From Actinomycetospora lemnae (GTDB lineage: Bacteria; Actinomycetota; Actinomycetes; Mycobacteriales; Pseudonocardiaceae): DNA of 64,000 bases. The DNA lies in contig NZ_JAQZAO010000003.1 in the NCBI RefSeq assembly GCF_028737315.1, positions 372,001 through 436,000 on the forward strand, given 5' to 3'. The notes under the pieces were generated by a model. That model was not told the DNA's origin, did no database searches, and saw only the letters and a list, made by a program, of their open reading frames with translations. The translations under genes and the position numbers were made by a program. Position 1 is the first letter of the stretch; every line of letters begins with the position of its first letter. Below, in pieces: positions 17,776 to 26,337 of this stretch.

Positions 17776-18846
17776 TCAGAACGCCTTGAGCTCCGGGATG
17801 ACCTTCTCGCTGAACAACCGCATGCTCGCCTCCGCCTTCTCGATCGGCAGCCCGGCGTAGTAGAACGCGCAGTTCAGGTCGTACTCCCCGATGACGTCGC
17901 GACGGTGGCGAATCTTCTCGAGGATCTGGTCGGGAGTTCCCCACGTCTGCGCGTGCACGTAGCCCTGGGCCGCGGCCTCCTGGCCGGCCTCGCGGATCAT
18001 GGCCGCGACGGCGTCGTAGGACTGGTAACCCTTCGTCTCACCGAAGTGGACGCCGGCGAACTCGTAGTGCTTCACCACGGAGATGAAGTACTTGGAGATG
18101 TACTCGGTGGCCATCCTCTCGGCTTCTTCCGGGTCCTCCGAACAGTAGACGAACTCGGTCAGGGTGGGCGGGGGCGGCTCGTGTCCCTGCGCCGTGCGGA
18201 ACTCGTCCTGGTAGTTCTTGATCAAGGGTGCGTGCTGCTCGATCGGGAACTGGACGAATGTCGCCATCGCTGCCCCGAGCCGGGCGGCGACGCCGAGCGA
18301 GTCCGGGGACATGGCGATGCACACCATGCGGTCCCGGAACCCCTTCGGTGGAGCCGGCGCCAGGGTGGCCTCGGGCTGGTGGAAGTAGGGGCCGTCACCC
18401 ACGGCCTTGCCCGTGTCGAGGGCGTTGAGCACGAGCTCGGCGGCCTCGTCGAAGCGGTCGCGGGACTCGTTCATGTCGATGCCCATGGATGCGTACTCGC
18501 TGCGGGACAGCCCGCGGCCGAGCCCGAGGCGGACGCGGCCGCCGGCGAGGACGTCCAGCAGGGCGACCTTCTCCGCGACCCGGAGCGGCTGGGACCACCA
18601 CGGCAGGATGATCGCGCCCGGGACGAGTTCGATGTGCTCGGTGCGCGCGGCGAGGTAGCTCAGGAGTTGCGTGTTGTCCGGGCACATCGAGTAGGGGGCG
18701 TCGAAGTGGTGCTCGACGCACCAGACGGCCGAGAATCCGAGCGACTCGGCCAGGTCCGCCAGGCCCAGTTCCGCGGCGTAGAGCTGCGCGTCCGTCAGGC
18801 CGGTTTCCTGGGGGTTCTGGAACAGAAGCTGAAGGCTCGCCTTCAC
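17776..18846 (-). CDS. Luciferase-like (LLM) flavin-dependent monooxygenase
   Basis: A protein of 356 residues with the LLM TIM-barrel pattern: GFSAVWCVEHHF near residue 42, then PGAIILPWWSQPLRVAEKVALLDVLAGGRVRLGLGRGLSRSEYASMG and FDEAAELVLNAL. It closes with GTPDQILEKIRHRRDVIGEYDLNCAFYYAGL. These enzymes use reduced FMN (or F420) and O2 to oxygenate organic substrates. The flavin reductase encoded at 19956 across the divergent promoter is the natural FMNH2 supplier, so this pair looks like a two-component monooxygenase. The regulator gene follows it on the same strand after 170 bp. The substrate is unknown; the lactonase and SDR nearby suggest an alcohol or cyclic ketone. Confidence 0.88.
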   Translation of the reverse strand: MKASLQLLFQNPQETGLTDAQLYAAELGLADLAESLGFSAVWCVEHHFDAPYSMCPDNTQLLSYLAARTEHIELVPGAIILPWWSQPLRVAEKVALLDVLAGGRVRLGLGRGLSRSEYASMGIDMNESRDRFDEAAELVLNALDTGKAVGDGPYFHQPEATLAPAPPKGFRDRMVCIAMSPDSLGVAARLGAAMATFVQFPIEQHAPLIKNYQDEFRTAQGHEPPPPTLTEFVYCSEDPEEAERMATEYISKYFISVVKHYEFAGVHFGETKGYQSYDAVAAMIREAGQEAAAQGYVHAQTWGTPDQILEKIRHRRDVIGEYDLNCAFYYAGLPIEKAEASMRLFSEKVIPELKAF

Positions 18847-18928
18847 GGGAGGTCTCCGTTTCTCCTCGGGATCGGCCTCTATCGCCGTTCTCGTCCCGCG
18901 AAGCTAGGACGGACCCGGGTCGTGGCGG

Positions 18929-18979
18929 TGTAGCGATGCGCTACAGCCGTCGTCGGAGACGGTGTCGCAGAACGCTACA
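18929..18979. promoter_or_regulatory. Twin 17-bp palindromic activator sites
   Basis: Site 1, TGTAGCGATGCGCTACA (18929-18945), has perfect 7-bp arms. Site 2, TGTCGCAGAACGCTACA (18963-18979), has the same length and shares 12 of 17 positions. The centres are 34 bp apart, close to three helical turns, so dimers would bind the same face. They lie between the divergent monooxygenase and lactonase genes, as upstream activating sequences for AcoR-type regulators do. Confidence 0.6.
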
Positions 18980-19062
18980 ACGCCGGCGGTTCCACGACTG
19001 CCAGACTGCCGACCACCATTCTCGATCCCCCGACGACGACACGACGGGAAAGGAGTCGGTGG

Positions 19063-19953
19063 ATGACCTCGCTCACCCCCGTGGTCACCGGCATGTCGTT
19101 CCTGGAATGCCCGCGCTGGCACGACGGCCGAATCTGGATGTCGGACTTCTACACGAACCGTGTGCTCTCCGCGGCGGCGGACGGCTCCGATCTGCGCACC
19201 GAGCTCGACGTCCCCCACCAGCCCGGTGGCCTCGGCTGGCTCCCCGACGGCCGGCTCCTCGTCGTCTCGGCCCGGGACCGCACCCTCCTGCGGCAGGAGC
19301 GCGACGGGACGGTCGTCGTCCACGCGGACCTGAGCGGACACGTCGGCGGGAACCTCAACGACATGGTCGTCGACGCCGCGGGCCGCGCGTACGTGGGCAA
19401 CTTCGGGTTCGACCTCGGCGCCGGTGCGGACCCGGCACCGACCTGCCTGGTCCGGGTCGACCCGGACGGGAGCGTCCACGAGGTCGCGGACGGGCTGCAC
19501 TTCCCGAACGGCAGCGCGATCACCGACGACGGCGTCCTGCTGGTCGGCGAGACGTTCGCGAACCGGGTGACCGCCTTCGACGTCGATGCCGACGGGAACC
19601 TGACGAGCTGTCGGGTGTGGGCGAAGTTCGGAGACGTGCCGGACGCTGGCGACTTCGCGGCCGTGCTGGGCCAGGTGAAGGTGGCGCCCGACGGGTGCTG
19701 CCTCGACGCCGAGGGCGCACTGTGGATCGCCGATGCCCTGAACGGGAAGGTGATCCGGGTCCGGGAGGGCGGCACGGTCCTCGACGAGGTGCCCGTGGGC
19801 ACCGGTGTGTTCGCCTGCATGCTCGGCGGTGAGGACGGCAGGACGCTCTACCTCTGCTCGGCCCCGGACTTCGATCCCGCCGCGCGAGCCGCCACCCACG
19901 AGTCGCGGCTGTTGACGATGCGGGTCGACGTCCCGCACGGCGGCCGGCCGTAG
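19063..19953 (+). CDS. SMP-30/gluconolactonase-type lactonase
   Basis: A protein of 296 residues from ATG 19063 behind GGAAAGGAG. The beta-propeller signature is clear: FLECPRWHDGRIWMSDFYTNRV (metal Glu and Asp), QPGGLGWLPDGRLLVVS, NDMVVDAAGRAYVGNFGFDL (the conserved Asn-Asp metal site), HFPNGSAITDDGVLLVGET and DAEGALWIAD. Such enzymes hydrolyse lactones with a divalent metal. As first gene of a rightward operon it fits hydrolysis of a lactone made by the flavin monooxygenase (Baeyer-Villiger-like logic), which is inference. Confidence 0.9.
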   Translation: MTSLTPVVTGMSFLECPRWHDGRIWMSDFYTNRVLSAAADGSDLRTELDVPHQPGGLGWLPDGRLLVVSARDRTLLRQERDGTVVVHADLSGHVGGNLNDMVVDAAGRAYVGNFGFDLGAGADPAPTCLVRVDPDGSVHEVADGLHFPNGSAITDDGVLLVGETFANRVTAFDVDADGNLTSCRVWAKFGDVPDAGDFAAVLGQVKVAPDGCCLDAEGALWIADALNGKVIRVREGGTVLDEVPVGTGVFACMLGGEDGRTLYLCSAPDFDPAARAATHESRLLTMRVDVPHGGRP

Positions 19954-19955
19954 CC

Positions 19956-20453
19956 GTGCTCGAGCCCGTCACCGACGACGGACAGCTCCGCCGCGCCTTC
20001 GGGTGCTTCCCCTCGGGAGTCGCAGCGGTGTGCACCGCGATCGACGGCCGGCCCGTCGGCCTCGTGGCCAGTTCGTTCACCACTGTGTCCCTGCGGCCTC
20101 CGCTCGTCGCGATCAACCTGCGGCACGAGTCCACGACGTGGCCGGTCCTGCGGACCGGGCGCCGCCTCGGCCTGAGCGTGCTGGCCGAGGACCAGGAGGA
20201 GGTGTGCCGTCGACTCGCGGGCGCGGCAGGCGACCGGTTCACCGGGACGACGTGGCAGGTCACCGACGAGGGGAGCGTCGTCGTCGACGGCGCGGCGCTG
20301 TGGCTGGACTGCAGCCTCCACGGCGAGGTGCCGGCCGGAGACCACGACATCGTCCTCCTGCTGGTCCACGCGGTGCGCGGCCGACCCGGCGTCGCCCCCC
20401 TGATCTTCCACGGCAGCCGGTTCCGCCGCCTCGGACCGGGGTCACACACCTGA
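19956..20453 (+). CDS. Flavin reductase (HpaC/NtaB-like FMN-binding domain)
   Basis: A protein of 165 residues from GTG 19956, two bases after the lactonase stop, so translationally linked. It shows the flavin-reductase pattern: LRRAFGCFPSGVAAVCTAIDGRPVGLVASSFTTVSLRPPLVAINLR, LGLSVLAEDQEEVCRRLA, GAALWLDCSLHGEVPAGDHDIVLLLVHAV and a closing LIFHGSRFRRL. It reduces FMN or FAD with NAD(P)H and passes it to a partner oxygenase, here most likely the LLM enzyme at 17776. Confidence 0.9.
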   Translation: MLEPVTDDGQLRRAFGCFPSGVAAVCTAIDGRPVGLVASSFTTVSLRPPLVAINLRHESTTWPVLRTGRRLGLSVLAEDQEEVCRRLAGAAGDRFTGTTWQVTDEGSVVVDGAALWLDCSLHGEVPAGDHDIVLLLVHAVRGRPGVAPLIFHGSRFRRLGPGSHT

Positions 20454-20469
20454 CCGGAAAGGACATCCG

Positions 20470-21303
20470 ATGACTGGACGGGTCGAAGGCAAGGTCGCCT
20501 TCATCACCGGTGCTGCGCGCGGGCAGGGTCGCTCGCACGCACTGCGGCTGGCGCAGGAGGGCGCCGACATCATCGCCGTCGACATCTGCGAGGCGGTCCC
20601 GTACGAGGTGAGCCACCCCGCGACCGAGGAGGACCTCGCCGAGACGGTGCGTCAGGTGAAGGCCCTCGACCGGCGGATCGTGGCCAGGACGGCCGACGTG
20701 CGCGACATCGACGCGGTGGAGGCCGCCGTCGAGGACGGGGTGAGCCAGCTCGGTCGCCTCGACATCGTCAGCGCGAACGCGGGTGTCGTCGGCACCCCGA
20801 CGCCGGCTGAGTCGCTCCCCGAGGACGAGTGGCGCACGATGATCGACATCAACCTGAGCGGGGTGTGGCACACCGTCAAGGCCACGATCCCTCGCCTGAA
20901 GGCCGGCGGGGAGGGCGGTTCGATCATCCTCACGAGTTCGGTCGCGGGTACCCGCGGTTACGCGAACATGGCGCACTACGTCTCGGCCAAGCACGGGATC
21001 GTGGGGCTCACCCGCACCCTGGCGATGGAGCTGGCCCCGGACAGCATCCGGGTCAACAGCATCCACCCCACCCAGGTCAATACCGACATGATCCACAACC
21101 AGCCGATCTACGACCTGTTCACCGGCAAGCCGGGCGCGACGAGGGAGCAGTTCGCCGAGGCGTCGGGTCGGCTGCAGCTGCTCCCGGTGCCCTGGGTGGA
21201 ACCCGTCGACATCTCCAACGCGCTGCTGTTCCTCGCCAGCGACGAAGCCCGGTTCATCACGGGCGCCGCGCTCGCGATCGACGCCGGCAGCTGTCTGCTC
21301 TGA
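20470..21303 (+). CDS. Mycofactocin-type short-chain dehydrogenase/reductase
   Basis: A protein of 277 residues with GGAAAGGA upstream. The opening MTGRVEGKVAFITGAARGQGR and the ADIIAVDIC segment are diagnostic of the mycofactocin-coupled SDR family (carveol-dehydrogenase-like) that holds a non-exchangeable NAD re-oxidised by the peptide cofactor. The NAG motif (SANAGVVG), the catalytic Ser (LTSSVAGTRG) and Tyr-Lys (HYVSAKHG) are intact. In this operon it should oxidise an alcohol to a ketone or aldehyde. The mycofactocin genes themselves are not in the window. Confidence 0.92.
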   Translation: MTGRVEGKVAFITGAARGQGRSHALRLAQEGADIIAVDICEAVPYEVSHPATEEDLAETVRQVKALDRRIVARTADVRDIDAVEAAVEDGVSQLGRLDIVSANAGVVGTPTPAESLPEDEWRTMIDINLSGVWHTVKATIPRLKAGGEGGSIILTSSVAGTRGYANMAHYVSAKHGIVGLTRTLAMELAPDSIRVNSIHPTQVNTDMIHNQPIYDLFTGKPGATREQFAEASGRLQLLPVPWVEPVDISNALLFLASDEARFITGAALAIDAGSCLL

Positions 21304-21361
21304 GCCGAACCGTGCCGAACACCTTGTCCTGGGAACGACCACCTCCCGAGAGGGGAACGAC

Positions 21362-22057
21362 GTGCCCGTTCAGCAGCTCGCCGCCACGGGCGCCGAGGTG
21401 GAGAGGGCCGTGCGCCGGCTCGCCCGCGGCGAGGGCGTCGTCCTCGTCGACGACGTGCGCGGTGTCGGAGAACTCGTCTTCGCCGCCGAGCACGCCACGA
21501 CGGAGATGACGGCGTTCGCCGTGCGCCACGGCTCCGGCCATCTGGGCGTCGCGCTCACCGCACGGGCCTGTACGGAGCTGCGCCTCCCGCCGGCGGCGGT
21601 CCAGGACGACCTCCCGAGCTCCCAACGCGTGTCGGTCGACCTCGTCGGACGCGGCACCGGCATCTCGGCCGCCGACCGGGCCGCGACGATCGCCGCTCTC
21701 GCGGACCCGACCCACGACCCGACCCGCTTCACCCGCCCCGGTCACGTGGTCCCCTACCGCGTCCCTTCCGTGAGCCTGCCCGCCCACCCCACGTTCGCCG
21801 AGGCGGCACAGACGCTCGCCGTCCTCGCGCCCGCGCTCTGCCCGGCGACCGCGTTCACGGTGCTGGTCTCGGCCGACCGTCCGGCCGCGCTGGCGAACGA
21901 GGCAGAACTGCGCACCTTCGCCGACGAGCACGACCTCGCCCTCGTCACGGTCTCCGAGCTGCTCATGCCTCTCCCGCGGTCCGATGCGCCCACATACCTC
22001 GTCGACGGCCCGAGGTGCACCGACCACCGGGGCGATGGCCTCGGGTCGGGCTGGTGA
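21362..22057 (+). CDS. DHBP-synthase (RibB)-like protein with altered active site
   Basis: A protein of 231 residues from GTG 21362 behind GAGGGGAAC. The fold is that of 3,4-dihydroxy-2-butanone-4-phosphate synthase: GEGVVLVDDVRGVGELVFAAEHAT, RHGSGHLGVALTARACTELRLPP, DPTRFTRPGHVVPYR and FADEHDLALVTVSELL. The catalytic acidic loop normally reads DRENEGD after the DD pair. Here it reads VRGVGEL, removing the metal/catalytic Glu and Asp. The later GHTEA segment is also changed (AHPTFAEA). It is therefore probably not a riboflavin-pathway enzyme but a repurposed relative working with the flavin genes beside it. Confidence 0.75.
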   Translation: MPVQQLAATGAEVERAVRRLARGEGVVLVDDVRGVGELVFAAEHATTEMTAFAVRHGSGHLGVALTARACTELRLPPAAVQDDLPSSQRVSVDLVGRGTGISAADRAATIAALADPTHDPTRFTRPGHVVPYRVPSVSLPAHPTFAEAAQTLAVLAPALCPATAFTVLVSADRPAALANEAELRTFADEHDLALVTVSELLMPLPRSDAPTYLVDGPRCTDHRGDGLGSGW

Positions 22058-22787
22058 CGACTCGGCGGCGCTGATCGACGGGCTCGGCGCAGCGGGTGTT
22101 CTCGTCGTCGAGGTCGCTGGGCCGGAGTGGGCCACCGCGCGTGGCTGGACCGTGGACGTCGTGTCGGCTGGCGTACACCGCTGACTTGCGGATCGAGTGC
22201 GTCGGTCGCCTGGCTGCGGCGGGACGTGACGCGTGGCAGGTGGATCTCAGCGCGCCACGGGTGGATCGAGACGTCCAGCTCACCGCGGGATCGACGACAT
22301 CCCGAGGGCCTCTCGAACCGAAGGAGCGCGTCGGCGAGACCACTCCTCATTGCAGGCGCGGGCTGAGCGGGGGCGGCTCGTGCGCGGCGTGCGTCTCGGC
22401 CCGGTCCACGGAGACATCGATCGCCTCCCGATGGTCCACGTCCAGAGGTCAGGGGCGCGCGGCCCCCGAGATCGGGTCCTCCGGACCTTCCCGTGAGGTC
22501 CTTCGGTGGAGGGAGATGTAAGCCGCGCGATGCGGTGCCTACGGCGGAGCTGCGGAGCGAGACCTGGTCGATGTCGACGGCGAGTACAGGGGGCGTAGGC
22601 ACGTGATGAAGACGTCGAACCGAGACGTGTCGGGAAGCGGCGAGCCGGGATGCATCGGCGTGCGCGCCGGGAGCACTGCGGCTGAGGCTGATGGCCCGGC
22701 GTCGTCGCCCCGCTGTCCGGCTTCGCTGCCGCCGGCGGAGGGGTTGGCGGTCGTGTCGTTCCAAGCGTCGACGGATCGGTGCCCGGC
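22058..22787. other. Intergenic region of about 730 bp, no convincing gene
   Basis: Open frames exist on both strands but show Arg/Ser/Pro-rich shadow composition and no ribosome-binding sites. A minus-strand patch near 22350-22440 (translating to DHREAIDVSVDRAETHAAHE) reads like a fragment of a real protein but is closed by stops on both sides, so it may be a decayed remnant. The promoter of the following operon must lie in the right part. Confidence 0.4.
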
Positions 22788-24215
22788 ATGACCGCCACGG
22801 CGGTCGGCGACCTGGCCGATCGGGTGGCGGGCCCTGTCCTGCGGCCCGGGGAAGAGGGTTACGAGGACGAGCTCGCGGGCTTCGATCTGGCGGTGAGCCA
22901 GAGGCCCGCGATCGTCGTGGGGGCGACGGGCCCGGCCGATGTGCTCGCCGCGGTGCGCTACGCGCGCGACGCGGGTCTCGCTGTGGGTGCGCAGGCGACC
23001 GGTCATGGCATCACCGTGCCCGCCGACGACGCCCTGCTGATCACCACGCGCCGGGCCGACGGGGTCCGGGTCGACCCCGCCGACCGGACCGCGTGGCTCG
23101 AGGCCGGGGCGATCTGGAGCCGGGTGCTGCGCGAGGCGGCGCCGTTCGGTCTGGCGCCGCTGGCGGGCTCCGCGCCCGCGGTCGGCGCCGTCTCCTACAC
23201 CCTGGGCGGCGGGTTGGGAGTCCTGGGCCGGCGGTGGGGGTTCTCGGCCGACCACGTGCGCCGACTCGACATCGTGACCAGTGACGGGCAGCTGCGTGTG
23301 GTCACCGCGGAGGAGCACCCGGACCTGTTCTGGGCGCTGCGCGGAGGCGGCGGCAACTTCGGGGTCGTCACCGGGATGCAGGTCGAGCTGGTGGAGCTGG
23401 CCGAGCTCTACGGCGGTGGCCTGTTCTTCCCTGGCGAGGCGGCTGCCGAGGTCCTCTCCGCGCTGCTCGCCGTCGGCCGCGACGCCCCCGACGAGCTCAG
23501 CCTGTCGGCTGCCCTGATGCTCTTCCCCGATCTCGCGACCGTGCCGTCGGCGGTGCGGGGCCGCTGGTGCTGCCAGGTCCGTGTCAGCTCGACGGGTACC
23601 TCGGAGCGTTGCGAGCAGGTCATCGCACCGCTCCGACGCGCGGCGACCCCGCTGCTCGACACCGTGCGGACGATGCCGGTCACCGATGTCGGGACCATCC
23701 ACAACGACCCGACCACGCCGCGGGCGACCAACACCCGCTCGCTGGTGCTGCACAGCGCCGACGACGACGCCGTGGCGACCGTGCTGCGCCACGCCGGGCC
23801 CGACGCGTCGTTCGGCGTCGAGCTCCGACAGCTCGGCGGGGCGCTGGCCCGCGAGCCCGCGGTACCCAATGCCGTCGGGCACCGCCACGGTGCGGTCACC
23901 GTCTACACGACCGCGTACCCGCACCCCGCCGGCTCTCGTGCGTCCGACGGCGCCGCCGAGCAGGCCCTGCTCGACGACCTCGCGCCCTGGAGCGACGGCG
24001 GCGCGCTGGTCAACTTCCTCGCCGGCCCCCACGTCACCCCCGCCGACGTCCGGGCCGCCTACGAGCCCGAGATCTGGACCCGTCTCGTGGAGATCAAGAC
24101 CCGTTGGGACCCCGGCAACGTCTTCCGGATCAACCACAACATCCCGCCCGGGGCGACGGACGCGGCGACTCCAGGAACGACGTCGGAGTCCCACCTCGAC
24201 GGCGTCGTCTCATGA
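22788..24215 (+). CDS. FAD-binding (BBE/6-HDNO-type) oxidoreductase
   Basis: About 475 residues from ATG 22788 (a GTG at 22779 is possible). It has the FAD-binding PCMH fold: PAIVVGATGPADVLAAVRYARDAGLAVGAQATGHG with the His that forms the covalent 8-alpha FAD bond, then VGAVSYTLGGGLGVLGRRWGFSADHV and FWALRGGGGNFGVVT. The C-terminal berberine-bridge segment (RWDPGNVFRINHNIPP) is present. The second attachment Cys of bicovalent BBE enzymes is not seen, so a 6-hydroxynicotine-oxidase-like monocovalent flavin is likely. It heads the operon that runs to 28316 and its stop overlaps the next start. Confidence 0.88.
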   Translation: MTATAVGDLADRVAGPVLRPGEEGYEDELAGFDLAVSQRPAIVVGATGPADVLAAVRYARDAGLAVGAQATGHGITVPADDALLITTRRADGVRVDPADRTAWLEAGAIWSRVLREAAPFGLAPLAGSAPAVGAVSYTLGGGLGVLGRRWGFSADHVRRLDIVTSDGQLRVVTAEEHPDLFWALRGGGGNFGVVTGMQVELVELAELYGGGLFFPGEAAAEVLSALLAVGRDAPDELSLSAALMLFPDLATVPSAVRGRWCCQVRVSSTGTSERCEQVIAPLRRAATPLLDTVRTMPVTDVGTIHNDPTTPRATNTRSLVLHSADDDAVATVLRHAGPDASFGVELRQLGGALAREPAVPNAVGHRHGAVTVYTTAYPHPAGSRASDGAAEQALLDDLAPWSDGGALVNFLAGPHVTPADVRAAYEPEIWTRLVEIKTRWDPGNVFRINHNIPPGATDAATPGTTSESHLDGVVS

Positions 24216-26020
24216 CGTCCCACGTGAGCATTCCGCTCAAGGGCTCGACTGCGGGCATGCAGTACGCCGGGTGGCAGCCGGCCGCCGTGGCGATGTCCGG
24301 GCTCGGCAACCACGTCCTCGCCGGGCAGCGCATCCCCGTGGGCGGCGGAGTGACGCTCAACGGAGACGTCTACACGCCGTCGACGCCCGGCCGCTACCCA
24401 GCGGTCGTCTCGTTCGGCGGCTACAGCACCGAATGGCACACCGCGGGCGTCCCGACCGGCACCAACGAGATCGGCTCGCCGCCGGTTTTCACCGACCGCG
24501 GGTACTGCCCGGTGATCGTCGAGCGCCGCGGCATGGGCCGTTCCACCGGTGAGCAGGTCATGTTCTTCGACCCCCAGGACGTCGACGACCACGAGAAGGT
24601 CATCGCCTGGGCGGCGGAGCAGCCCTGGTGCAACGGGCAGGTCGTGCTCTTCGGCACCTCGTACTACGGCATGACCCAGCCCCTGGTCGCCGCCCGACGA
24701 CCGCCCGCTCTGCGGGCGTTCTTCGCCAACGAGATGTGCACCGACTTCTTCCGGCACCTCGTGCAGTTCGGCGGCGTGCCGGCCAGCTTCTTCCTCGCTC
24801 TGTGGATGGGCGGCAACTACACCGAGGCCAACTACACCAAGCGGATGGCGCCGAACCGCCGGGCTCTGATCAGCCACCTCACCAACGGTCCGCTCCACCC
24901 GTTGATCGAGAAGCTGGTGCACAGGAACGCCGACCGGATGTTCGACTCCTTCATGGCGAGCACCCCGGTCGAGTGGGCGCGGCGCGTCTACACCCACTGG
25001 ATCTTCGACGAGAAGACGCGGGAGGAGTCCACGATCCCCGAGGGTTCGTCACCCGTCCTCGGCGACGTCCAGGTCCCGTTCACGGTGGTGCAGAACCTCG
25101 GGTACTTCAACCTGCACCAGTTCGGCAGCTACGACCTGTTCGAGAACGCCGCGACCCCCGCCGACCGCAAGTGGATGATCCTCGGTCCGCCCCGGTTCGA
25201 CCTGCCCGTGTACGCCTGGCAGGGCGAGGCGCTCGCGTTCTTCGACCACATCCTGCGCGACGTAGACAACGGCTACGACGCGCAGCCACCCGTGCGCTAC
25301 TGGCTCGACGGCGCCGACCGGTTCGCCACCTCCACCGCGTTCCCACCGCCCGACGGGGAGGTGACGCGCCTCTACCTCGGTTCCGGCGGGGACGATCACG
25401 CGAAGCATCGGCTCGACGCGCAGCGCACGCCTCCGGGAGCCAACTCCTGGGTCGCCGTGCCGTTCGGCGTCCCGGTTCTCGGCGGCCTCGACGAGATCGC
25501 CAACCAGACCCTGGCTTTCGACCTCCCCATCACCGAGGACCTCCACCTCGCCGGGGCGGTCACCGCCCGGCTGAGCGTCAGCAGCAACGAGATCGACACC
25601 TACGTCCTCGCCCGGCTCTCGCGCGTCGACACCGCCGGCACTCTCCACCACCTGTCGATGGGAGCCATCCGGCCCGTGGCCCGCACCGAGGACGTCGCGC
25701 GCAGCACGGCGATCGAGATCGCGATCGACTCCGGGCGGCGCGAGCCGCTGGTGCCCGGCGATGCGGTCGTCCTGCGCTTCAGCCTGACGCCCGCGCCGAC
25801 CCGGCTGTGCGTCGGCGAGACCTTGCGCCTCGAGCTCGCCAGCCGCTCGGACCTGCTGCGCAGCGACGTCCGCGAGGGCTACGCCCAGTTCGATCTCCCC
25901 GTCCCGCCCTACCTGTCCCGCAACACCGTGCACTACGCGGGGGAGAGCTGGCTCGAGGTGACCACCGTGCCCGTCTCCGGGGGATCGGTGAGAGGCCCCC
26001 ACGAGATGGGTTCGCCATGA
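24212..26020 (+). CDS. CocE/NonD-type alpha/beta hydrolase (acyl esterase/amidase)
   Basis: A protein of 602 residues, starting at ATG 24212 inside the ATGA overlap with the preceding gene. The N-terminal peptidase-S15 fold contains RRGMGRSTGEQ, then the nucleophile elbow LFGTSYYGMTQ (Gly-x-Ser-Tyr-x-Gly). The catalytic Asp and His follow in the lid/C-terminal part of the domain. The last about 200 residues form the jelly-roll domain of X-Pro dipeptidyl-peptidase/CocE proteins (LHLAGAVTARLSVSSNEIDTYVLARL). Such enzymes hydrolyse esters or amides; the FAD oxidase before it and decarboxylase after it suggest an aromatic or amide substrate. Confidence 0.9.
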   Translation: MTSHVSIPLKGSTAGMQYAGWQPAAVAMSGLGNHVLAGQRIPVGGGVTLNGDVYTPSTPGRYPAVVSFGGYSTEWHTAGVPTGTNEIGSPPVFTDRGYCPVIVERRGMGRSTGEQVMFFDPQDVDDHEKVIAWAAEQPWCNGQVVLFGTSYYGMTQPLVAARRPPALRAFFANEMCTDFFRHLVQFGGVPASFFLALWMGGNYTEANYTKRMAPNRRALISHLTNGPLHPLIEKLVHRNADRMFDSFMASTPVEWARRVYTHWIFDEKTREESTIPEGSSPVLGDVQVPFTVVQNLGYFNLHQFGSYDLFENAATPADRKWMILGPPRFDLPVYAWQGEALAFFDHILRDVDNGYDAQPPVRYWLDGADRFATSTAFPPPDGEVTRLYLGSGGDDHAKHRLDAQRTPPGANSWVAVPFGVPVLGGLDEIANQTLAFDLPITEDLHLAGAVTARLSVSSNEIDTYVLARLSRVDTAGTLHHLSMGAIRPVARTEDVARSTAIEIAIDSGRREPLVPGDAVVLRFSLTPAPTRLCVGETLRLELASRSDLLRSDVREGYAQFDLPVPPYLSRNTVHYAGESWLEVTTVPVSGGSVRGPHEMGSP

Positions 26021-26337
26021 CGGATCTCGAGCAGGCGCTCACGGCGCTCGCCTGGGGCGATCCTGCTGTCCTCCAGGACCCCGCGGCGGCGATGTCGAGA
26101 CTGGGCGTCGACGTCCCCGACGGCATGCGCCTCGACGTCCGGGTCCAGCGCCGGGACACCCTGTACCTGGTCATCCCACCCGCGTCCCCCGACGGCGAGC
26201 CAGGCGGCGTGGTCAACCAGATGGACCTGTGGCGCAGCGGCGACCAGTTCGTGTGGATCCTGTCGCAGGACGCCAAGTTGGCGTTGCTGAGCATGCGCGA
26301 GCAGTTCCGCGGCCGCACCGGCCAGGACGAGCAGTGA
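26017..26337 (+). CDS. NHLP-like (nitrile hydratase leader-peptide-like) small protein, 106 aa
   Basis: ATG 26017 overlaps the CocE stop (ATGA). The first about 60 residues (LAWGDPAVLQDPAAAMSRLGVDVPDGMRLDVRVQRRDTLYLVIPP) follow the nitrile-hydratase-alpha leader pattern: a helix ending in a DP-aaa-L element, then GVdvPdGm, then a beta strand and an 'xTlylViPP' end. Instead of a short core peptide, about 45 further residues follow (DLWRSGDQFVWILSQDAKLALLSMREQF). No Gly-Gly cleavage site or Cys/Ser/Thr-rich core is seen, so a modified peptide product is uncertain. It may instead be an accessory subunit. The next gene carries the same fold. Confidence 0.55.
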   Translation: MTDLEQALTALAWGDPAVLQDPAAAMSRLGVDVPDGMRLDVRVQRRDTLYLVIPPASPDGEPGGVVNQMDLWRSGDQFVWILSQDAKLALLSMREQFRGRTGQDEQ

